Source of the DNA: Adiantum capillus-veneris
Taxonomy: Eukaryota > Streptophyta > Polypodiopsida > Polypodiales > Pteridaceae
Length of the DNA: 64,000 nucleotides
Assembly: GCA_014529385.2 (NCBI GenBank)
Contig: CM043952.1
Span: forward strand, 154,145,557-154,209,556
Direction of reading: 5' to 3'
Shown here piece after piece: positions 57,515 through 64,000 of this stretch; the first letter of the stretch is position 1; every line of letters begins with the position of its first letter. A model generated the notes under the pieces. It did not search any database. It had not been told where the DNA came from and saw nothing but the letters and a program-made list of their open reading frames with translations. The translations under genes and the position numbers were made by a program.

Positions 57515-58306
57515 CTATCTTTCCTGAGATTTCTGCAAAGCTTCACGGACATTGGCAAAAGCCGTGTCCAAGTCGTGTGTGTACTCGTCAGCTTCAAAAA
57601 TCTTATCTTTCGTGCTTAAGAAGGGTGGAACCTTCGCAGCACCTTCAATAATCTCAAATGGCGCCTTCCCCGTCGAAGAGTGTATCGTGTTGTTGTAGGC
57701 AAATTCCACCAAAGGTAGATAATTTTCCCATTGAGTCTTATGATCCGAGATATAAGACTTCAATAAATCTAAAACCACTGAATTGGCAATCTCAGATTGC
57801 CCGTCAGTCTGCGGGTGGAAAGATGACGAGAGCTGCAACCACGTGCAAATGTTCTCCCAAATTGCCTTCTGAAACAAACTCGTGAATCTGGGATCCCTAT
57901 CGGAGATAATCGTCTCGGGCATGCCATGTAATCTGAAGATCTGGGCCACAAACAGTCTCGCTAAGCGATCCGGCTTGACTGTTTTCTTCGCTGGAATGAA
58001 ATGAGCCTGCTTGCTAAATCTGTCAATAACAATCCAGATACCATCGTGACCACTCTGTGTTCTCGGGTGATCAAAAATGAAATCCATTGCAATACTTTCC
58101 CAGGGGCGGGTGGGTATGGGCAAAGGCTGTAACAATCCCTGTGCTTTATGCCTGTCAAACTTGACCTTCTTGCATACCAAGCAGCTGCGCACAAACTCGT
58201 CCACATCCTTCTTGAGTCTCGGCCAAAAGAAGCATTTGTCTACCCATTTCAAGGTGGTAGCAATGCCACGGTGACCCATAAAAGGCGGACAGTGGCATTC
58301 GTTCAT
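57515..58306 (-). CDS. integrase of chromovirus C, unbroken frame
   Basis: 263 open codons on the minus strand. They begin in the zinc-binding module (CPPFMGHRGIATTLKW, then RSCLVCKKVKF, H-H-C-C). The catalytic core has MDFIFDHPRTQSGHDG (first Asp), ETIISDRDPRFTSLF (second Asp) and FHPQTDGQSEIAN (Glu), a full DD35E triad, followed by FAYNNTIHSSTGKAPFEIIE and DKIFEADEYTHDLDTAFANV. Integrase inserts element DNA into chromosomes. The frame is internal to pol, so its ATG is not a true start. It is the best-preserved retroelement protein in the window, though the element lacks its 5' half. Confidence 0.88.
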   Translation of the reverse strand: MNECHCPPFMGHRGIATTLKWVDKCFFWPRLKKDVDEFVRSCLVCKKVKFDRHKAQGLLQPLPIPTRPWESIAMDFIFDHPRTQSGHDGIWIVIDRFSKQAHFIPAKKTVKPDRLARLFVAQIFRLHGMPETIISDRDPRFTSLFQKAIWENICTWLQLSSSFHPQTDGQSEIANSVVLDLLKSYISDHKTQWENYLPLVEFAYNNTIHSSTGKAPFEIIEGAAKVPPFLSTKDKIFEADEYTHDLDTAFANVREALQKSQER

Positions 58307-58312
58307 AACCTT

Positions 58313-58780
58313 TTACCTCAACGGCTGTGTAACGCACAACATGGTTTTCCTCATCAAGTAGCCATCCCAAATGGAATACCTCGCTATTGTCTCCCCATCC
58401 CGTATACGTATAAAACTGTCTGCAAACTCTCTATCTGTGGCATATTGATCGACCATATCCTCGAAGCTCCTCTGATGTATCGCAGAAATAGCCAGAACCA
58501 ATGGTTTCCGAGACAAAGCATCTGCCACCACATTCTTCTGTCCCTACCCATGGACAATCTAGAAGTGAAACTGTGACAAGATGTTGGCCCACCGTGTCTG
58601 CTTTTCCGAAAGCTGCTTCTATGACAAGAAGTAGCGCAAACTCTGATGGTCTGTGAAGACGGTAAAATCCGCTCCGAGTAGGTAATGCCGCCACTAAGTA
58701 AGAGCATGGATAACCGCCAAAAGCTCTTTCTCATATATCTGTGTTGTCATCTCCGGCCTAGAGAACAATAGCCCTACAGG
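58313..58780 (-). pseudogene. RNase H of chromovirus C, broken
   Basis: From about 58,770 leftwards: EMTTQIYEKELLAVIHAL, GADFTVFTDHQSLRYFLS, KQTRWANILSQFHF and VADALSRKPLVLAISA. Catalytic Glu, Asp (TDHQSL) and Asp (DALSR) positions are recognisable. Stops interrupt the frame four times. The sequence ends at the element's truncation. Confidence 0.8.
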
Positions 58781-59354
58781 TGCGGGAGCTCAAGGCCTTG
58801 CTACAAATGCCACCGGCACGCGAAACGGAGCCCAAAACAGGGAATTACAGCCTGCTGTGTACTATTGCAGGTTTAGGGTTTCGGCCCTAAACGGACCCTA
58901 ATACCCCCAGGGGGTTCGGGGATGCGAGGGGACCGCTGTACAGGTGAACTGGCGCATTTTCGGGGCAGAAAACAGAGAATTCAGCGTGCTGCAGATTCTC
59001 GCCAGGTTTTGCAAAGTGTGAGTATCCATCGGGAAAGTCACCTATTGCGTGGGGATACTAACTGTGAAGCGTCCTAGTACAGTTATGTTACCGAAATCGG
59101 GCCAGAACAGGTGTTTCTTAGCCTAGATTGTGCGGGGCAACTTGTAGGAGATCACAGGTTTTATTCCCTCTGTTAAAGAATAAAGAAATACCGAAAGGGG
59201 CGCCAATTTTGGGGCCTACAGGTTGTCGGCGTCTTCTCGGAGCATTCTCGTTTCCGAGCCGTGTTACAGGTTACCTTTGCAAAGTACTCTGTGTGTGTCT
59301 AAAGTAAAGAATTTCGGGTGAAAGCCAACGCCTACCGCTCCACGGGCTGGTTTC
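58781..59354. other. spacer with LTR-like remnants
   Basis: No gene. AATAAAGAAATACCGAAAGG and GGGGCGCCAATTTTGGGGCC near 59,185-59,215 resemble the AAAGAAACACCAAAAGGGGC and GGGGCGCCAGTCTTTGGGGC of LTR D, so part of this may be a diverged related LTR. CCCCCAGGGGG (about 58,904) is a short palindrome. Confidence 0.5.
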
Positions 59355-59416
59355 AACAGGTGGCAGTTTTTTGCTTTGCTTTATCTACGCAAATTGGGGG
59401 GGGGGGGGGGGGGGGG

Positions 59417-59449
<33 letters not shown>

Positions 59450-59846
59450 CCTTTGCTTTCTGCTTTATTTCCTCAAGAGAGAGAGAGAGGTTGTGAGAAA
59501 ACAGAAAAGCTATTGCTTTATTTTTGCCAAGGCTTTTGATTTTCAGCTTTTGGGGCTCTGCTTTTAGCATCCCTTGTAAACTCTTTAAATTAGTAGTTTG
59601 GGCTCACTTCTCAGAGCATCTGGACGCAGAGTCTGAGAGTGAGTCCCGGCTACTCGCTTGTATCATGAGTTCCAGATTAATACAAAAAGAAACACCAAAA
59701 GGGGCGCCAGTCTTTGGGGCCAATATCTCTAGGCACGGAACTCTGCCGGGCCAGTGTCGACTCACTTATGAACAGTGAACTGTTTTAAAGTGATTATTTG
59801 TGGTGTTGCGGTAGAATCTCGACTTGGAGTGTCCAAGCCTGTTACA
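59355..59846 (+). repeat. 5' LTR of gypsy D, left end missing
   Basis: Matches the reverse complement of 55768-56270 (GGTGGCAGTTTTTTGCTTTG to GTCCAAGCCTGTTACA). The first ~190 bases of the C-type LTR are not found to the left. It holds a 24-base G run (59396-59419) followed by (GA)14. Confidence 0.8.
59396..59447. repeat. poly-G (24) followed by (GA)n
   Basis: A G run at 59396-59419, then GA to 59447, inside LTR D. The corresponding place in LTR C has a (CT)n run but no C run. Confidence 0.93.
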
Positions 59847-59847
59847 G

Positions 59848-59859
59848 TGGTATCAGAGC
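59848..59859 (+). promoter_or_regulatory. primer-binding site of gypsy D
   Basis: TGGTATCAGAGC lies one base after the LTR end TGTTACA. Confidence 0.92.
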
Positions 59860-59909
59860 ACGGCCGATTTCTCTGCTACGAGAAATCCGATCCTTTTTAC
59901 GCGGCATTT

Positions 59910-61280
59910 ATGGCTTCAAGCAGAGATCGGTTGACTTCCTCTGCATCCGGAGATGCAAGAAGAAATCACAACGAAGATTCACGCGAGGAGTATGGCCCGC
60001 CTCGACCTACTCAAGTGGAGCTCGAAGAGGTGGAGCGTCGACGATTGATCGGGCGACGCAACAAAGATGATGCTTAATTTTGCGAAGGACCCGAAATTTG
60101 CAAAATATATGAGCCAGACTTTTTTCGATGAGATGCACACACAATGGCGTCAGACCACAGAACCACTCCTCAAACCGGCTCTCAAGAAACCTCCTACTCC
60201 CAGGATGTACACAGAGCAAGAATTAGAAGAGGTGGTTGATGCACGAATTGCTCAGCTTTTTGACGCACAACAAAGCTAAAAAGCACGACAAAAAACTGAA
60301 GAAAGGCACTGACTTCCCGAATTATTTTGGGTCTTCCTTCATACTTTTGAAGACAAAAACGCCAAAAAGCGAAGCAAAAAGAAAAGCTTCGGAAAGGGCA
60401 AGAAAAAGGCAAAGAAGCCTAAACCTCGCCCCATGGTTGACAATTCTACAGAGGACTCGTGCTCAGATAGTTCAGAGTCTGACGACAACAGCTTTTACGC
60501 AAAGAAGAAGAAATTTTATAAAGCCAACCAGTATGACTTTGTTGAAGACAAAAGCAAGAAAGTCCGACAGTTTAAGGTAGGTGGACAATCAATTAAATTT
60601 GACACATTTTTTGGTTATAGAGATGCTTCGAAGGCTTTGTCTTCTGTACAACAGTTTGACATCGCTTTTGTGGGAGGGCGTTACTCAGAGCACTCTAAGA
60701 TTCGAGGAGCTGCCTCTTACTTCAAGGGGAATGCTCGAACTTGGTGGTCCACGCTTCTATTAAACAAGACTGCGCCAGCTAAATGGCTGAAATTCAAGAG
60801 GCTTTTTATTTCTTCTTGGCTGACTCGAGAGTATGAATGCGATATATGAACTGCTTGGAACCATCTTCGGATGACCAAGAAGGATACACTGGACGCTTAT
60901 TGCGAGAGATTCTTGAGCTCTTTTCTACCCACCTCTTCTCTTTAAGAAGATCTCGTTCAAGGAACAGATTGAACGGTTTACCTTGGGTCTTCCTACAGAG
61001 ATTCGAGATCACTGCTTGGAACAAAAGTCAGCTTATATTCAGGAGTTGATGATTCATGCGAAACGGGGTTTTGCCATTCACTCAGGCAGTTTGACCTACC
61101 CCACAGATGATATCATGACACAAAGGGCCGAACACACTTCGACAAATGGAAGTAGAAAGAAAGAGAGCAATCCAAAAAAGAAAGAAAAGGATGCACGACC
61201 CAAACTCTCTCCTAGAGAGAGAGCTCTCTACATCAAGGAGGGGAAGTGCTTTGGATGCGGAGAAACTGGACATATCTCCG
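59910..61280 (+). pseudogene. gag of gypsy D
   Basis: ATG 59910 begins MASSRDRLTSSASGD. After a frameshift, MMLNFAKDPKFAKYMSQTFF continues at 60067. The capsid core is in 60433-60849: GGQSIKFDTFFGYRDASKAL and FKGNARTWWSTLLLN with W..FK..F following, as in retrotransposon gag. After another shift the 60983 frame has MGLPTEIRDHCLEQKSAYIQ. A perfect C-X2-C-X4-H-X4-C knuckle, CFGCGETGHISVKC, lies at about 61,250-61,292. At least three frameshifts separate the parts. Confidence 0.82.
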
Positions 61281-61774
61281 TGAAGTGCCCTAATAAGGCA
61301 CCGAAAGGACAGAACGACAAGGACGATGAAAGGCGTGAAAGTTTGAGAGCAGCTGAACGTGGAAGAAAAGGCAAGATGAAAACAAGACTAGTTCCAGATT
61401 GTGTGGGTACCGATCCCAACACGATGGACGAGAGTACAGAACTTTACCGAGCTTGGGGCAAAGTGAAAGACCAAGAAGCCCTGATCTTCTTTGATGGAGG
61501 AGCCAAGGCAAACTTTATTTCACCGAAATTGGCGGCGCGGCTCGAGATCACTCTCCATCGCATGGGACCATTTGTGGAGGCTATTCTAGCGGCACCCGAC
61601 ATGGACGTAGCCATTACACCTGTGATTGGCAAACTTTGGTTGCATTCTCAAGGGTATTTGGGGCATGAGGACTTTTACATAATACCTTTGGAAGATTGCG
61701 ATGTTCTCTTGGGAATTCCCTGGTACCACAGAACAACGCCGTGGTCGACTATCGGGCGAGGAAAGCGACATTGA
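61281..61774 (+). pseudogene. aspartic protease of gypsy D
   Basis: Continuous with the knuckle frame that opens at 60983. EALIFFDGGAKANFISPKLA is the active site with D-T/S-G changed to D-G-G. DVAITPVIGKLWLHSQGYLG and DVLLGIPWYH complete the fold. The frame runs past the domain to 61774, shifted relative to the RT. The altered catalytic triplet is shared in type with element A (DGE), so it may be a trait of this family rather than decay. Confidence 0.8.
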
Positions 61775-63075
61775 CTATAGAGAAGGGCACAACCATTGTA
61801 CTTGTTATAAAACTTAAGGGCGAGTCTGTCTCTATTGTATCGGCTTCGGCCATTTCTAAATTAATAAGATCCAGTCTGTTTGTTTACTCGATCTTTATGA
61901 AAGAGTTGAGAGATGAGGATAGGACAAATATGTCTAAACTTGATAAAGAACGCCAAGATTTTCTCCACTCTCATGCTGATTGCTTCTCAGAGGGCTTGCC
62001 AAGCGAGCTACCACCCGCTCGTCTTGAAGATCATACCATTGATCTGATCCTTGGAAGCACATCATTGAACCGGGTACCTTATCGTGTGAACCGAGCCCAG
62101 AACGAAGAGATCATGAACTAAGTGAAAGACTCTTAGAAAAGGGTCTTGTCAAGCCTAGTACTTCACCGTATTGCTCTTCAGTGTTGTCGACTTTGAAGAA
62201 AGACGGATCTTGGAGGATGTGCATCAATTATAGAGCTCTCAACAAAATCACCATCAAGAACAGATTTCCGATTCCTAGAATCGATGATATACTCGACAAA
62301 TTACAGGGATCCTCGTGCTTTAGAAGGATTCACTTGAAGAGTGGATATCATCATATCCGAATCGCGCCGGGAGACGTCTACTAGACAACCTTTTGGACTA
62401 CTTTTGGGTTATTTGAGTTTTTGGTGATGTCTTTTGGCTTAACCAATGCTCCCGCGACATTTAACCGGATGATGGACAGGATTTTTCGAGAGTACACGCT
62501 ATTTGTTGGCACTTTCTTTGACGACATCATTGTTTTCTCCAAGAATGAGGCAGAACATAGAGATCATCTGCTTCAGGTCTTTCAAACATTACGAGATCAC
62601 AAGTTAGTGAGTAATGCAAAGAAAAGTGAATTTTTCCTACCAAAGATACACTTTCTGGGACACATTGTCTACGCAACAGGAGTGCAAATGGACCCGGCCA
62701 AGATAGAGACTATCCGTGATTGGCCCAATTTGAAGAATGTCCATGAAGTTAGAAGCTTCTTGGGACTGTGTTCGTACTACAGGCGGTTCATACGAAAGTT
62801 TGCAGAGGTTGCTTTCCCTTTGCATAACTTGACACAGAAAGGAGCCCCTTTCTCGTGGGGATCCACAGAGGTGACTGCCTTTCAGACATTGAAAGAGAAA
62901 TTGACTACGGGACCAGTTTTGACTTTGTCGGACTTACAGAAGTCATTTGAAGTATATTGTGATGCTTGTGGTCGTAGTCTGGGTGCGTCTTGATGCAAGA
63001 AGGCCATGCCATTGCTTACAATAGAGCCCTTTGAATCGGACGAGATTTCTGACATGAAAGCTCTCCGAATTCATA
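61775..63075 (+). pseudogene. RT and start of RNase H of gypsy D
   Basis: LPSELPPARLEDHTIDLI (about 61,998) precedes RT. WRMCINYRALNKITIKNRFP and FRRIHLKSGYHHIRIAPGD follow at 62181-62384, where the motif A aspartate (KIDL) has become His. After a stop, 62421-62993 has [25 protein letters not shown] (YxDD), LGHIVYATGVQMDPAKIE and RSFLGLCSYYRRFIRKFAEV. RNase H begins FEVYCDACG and is cut at 63075. Loss of the motif A Asp alone would abolish polymerase activity. Confidence 0.85.
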
Positions 63076-63981
63076 TGTACCTGCGGGGGATTAGCCACTA
63101 GCTAATCCAGTACTTGTGCAAGAGGCTCTTGCCTCAGCAATTGCGCATGAACCCACATAAATGTACATTGGTCAAATGAAAATCCCACTAGTGGGGCATA
63201 ACATACTACTCGTAGGGGAGAGAGAGAGCAGTGCGTAGCGTGCAGGGCATCACTCCTGGCACCGTATTGTACATAAGGCGGGAAGGAAGCACTCCATAGC
63301 TCTTAACCTGTGTGACAGAGAGCAAATGAGGCCTCTCCCAGCATCAAATTCAGCGCCAACTCTTCTTGCATGAGGAAAGTGCACCAAAGTGTGCCACTTG
63401 GCGCATTTACAAGCATTTTTCCGTTTCGGGTTCGCCGCTTAAAAATCTCCCGACTGGTCGCTCAGTTGACTTCGCGGCAGAGTTGTAAAATGTTCCCCTA
63501 GTCATACCGGAGGTAATGACGCGAACACAATTCATGGCTCAAAATAGCATTTCCCTAAATTTTAGGAAATGATTCCGTTGGGCTCCCTGTGGTCATCTGA
63601 CCATCTATCCTCATTGGGACCGCATCCAAAAGTGCAATGTGGCCCAACTGTCGGATACTTTCTGTTGGCAGTCACACCTTGACTTTAGGCCTTTATTGAG
63701 TTCACTTCCTAGTATCCACCAACTTGCTAAGTGCGACGGGGGGACCTATATGATCTTGCTCTGAGCCTAGACATCCTCTTACCATACGAATTCCAGTGTT
63801 GACCACTACCCATCTGCGGGTGAACTACCGTTCACATTGGCCATGCAATGTCCGACCATTTGCTACTTCAAGAAGAGGGTCTCAAAAATAAAGCAAAACC
63901 CCTTGGCAAGAAACCAACAACTAAAGTTAGAAGTTGCCACGTCCTCGTGACATAGTTAACAGTTGCCACGTCCCCGTGACA
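63076..63981 (-). repeat. LTR of a further minus-strand gypsy element, cut by the window
   Basis: Plus-strand bounds TGTACCTGCGGG (63076) and CCCCGTGACA (63981) give TG...CA ends, 906 bp. TACCCCTCTCTTGAAA follows, which on the minus strand is a polypurine tract nearly identical to that at 18720. This makes it a 3' LTR of a minus-strand element whose interior starts at 63982. AGTTGCCACGTCCTCGTGACAT and a near copy (63932 and 63961) lie at its edge. No second LTR is in view. Confidence 0.72.
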
Positions 63982-64000
63982 TACCCCTCTCTTGAAATCG
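63982..64000 (-). promoter_or_regulatory. polypurine tract at the right window edge
   Basis: The minus strand reads CGATTTCAAGAGAGGGGTA, directly upstream of the LTR start TGTCACGG. Confidence 0.7.

Larger units (their letters stand above)
55768..58780 (-). mobile_element. Ty3/gypsy chromovirus C, 5'-truncated
   Basis: It reads right to left: RNase H, integrase, chromodomain, polypurine tract, 3' LTR. Gag, protease and RT are missing beyond about 58,780. It is inserted in the integrase of gypsy B. Its LTR is of the same family as those of A and D but points the opposite way. Confidence 0.87.
59355..63075 (+). mobile_element. Ty3/gypsy element D, 5' part
   Basis: A partial 5' LTR, primer site, gag, zinc knuckle, protease, RT and the start of RNase H on the plus strand. 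It is cut at 63075 by the LTR of a further minus-strand element. It is the best template for recognising element A. Confidence 0.87.

Noticed and set aside
57313-58576. Plus-strand open frames of 65-142 codons
   Set aside because: Antisense shadows of the minus-strand integrase and RNase H of chromovirus C.
1-64000. rRNA, tRNA, CRISPR arrays, bacterial-type operons
   Set aside because: None were seen. The retroelement primer sites resemble tRNA ends only because they pair with tRNA.

Overview
This is nuclear DNA of a land plant. The evidence is the mix of elements: Ty3/gypsy chromoviruses and Ty1/copia elements primed with the plant-type initiator-Met primer site (TGGTATCAGAGC / TGGTATCAAAGC), two hAT transposons, a plant-type LINE, a Helitron with fused Rep and PIF1-like helicase, a PPR-protein relic, and very long (GA)n/(CT)n and poly-G/C tracts. 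The large number of old, nested, frameshifted elements and the lack of any intact host gene point to a big repeat-rich genome. A fern or similar non-flowering lineage is possible, but that is a guess. No rRNA, tRNA or CRISPR was seen.

Layout. 1-1.87 kb: a GTAC-rich minisatellite with a 581-bp higher-order repeat. 2.15-3.18 kb: a foldback element of four hairpins framed by (GT)n and (CA)n. 4.29-4.93 kb: an inverted-repeat element whose core recurs at 12.9 kb. 5.1-8.7 kb: a decayed minus-strand coding region (zinc knuckle, protease-like segment, 45-codon repeats). 9.4-12.8 kb: T-rich then A-rich DNA around a microsatellite cluster. 17.2-23.6 kb: an internally deleted minus-strand chromovirus with both LTRs. 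23.7-23.95 kb: a protein-kinase catalytic-loop relic. 23.97-26.13 kb: a minus-strand hAT transposase relic. 26.31-28.30 kb: a short copia element with two LTRs, PBS, PPT and an exact 5-bp target duplication. 31.6-32.9 kb: a junction of PPR, chromodomain and copia fragments. 34.8-38.4 kb: a decayed Helitron on the minus strand.

The right third is a nest. An hAT element (45.80-49.05 kb, exact 8-bp duplication AGTACATC) sits in a plus-strand gypsy element (A, from about 43.85 kb). A 545-bp deletion derivative of the same hAT family lies at 42.56-43.10 kb in a poly-C tract. A LINE (49.23-51.43 kb) keeps its 5' half and has lost its 3' half. Then come gypsy B (plus, gag to integrase, 51.47-55.77 kb), gypsy C (minus, 3' LTR to RNase H, 55.77-58.78 kb), gypsy D (plus, 59.36-63.08 kb) and the LTR of one more minus-strand element at 63.08-63.98 kb, which runs out of the window.

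How it works together: nothing here looks like a working host pathway. The interacting parts are transposons. A, C and D share one LTR family. The 545-bp hAT derivative shares both ends and the promoter region of the hAT at 45.8 kb. The chromovirus at 17-23 kb and the LTR at 63 kb share the same polypurine tract. Almost every reading frame carries stops or frameshifts, so most elements are inactive. Exceptions worth noting are one unbroken integrase frame (57.5-58.3 kb) and one unbroken RT frame (53.2-54.1 kb).
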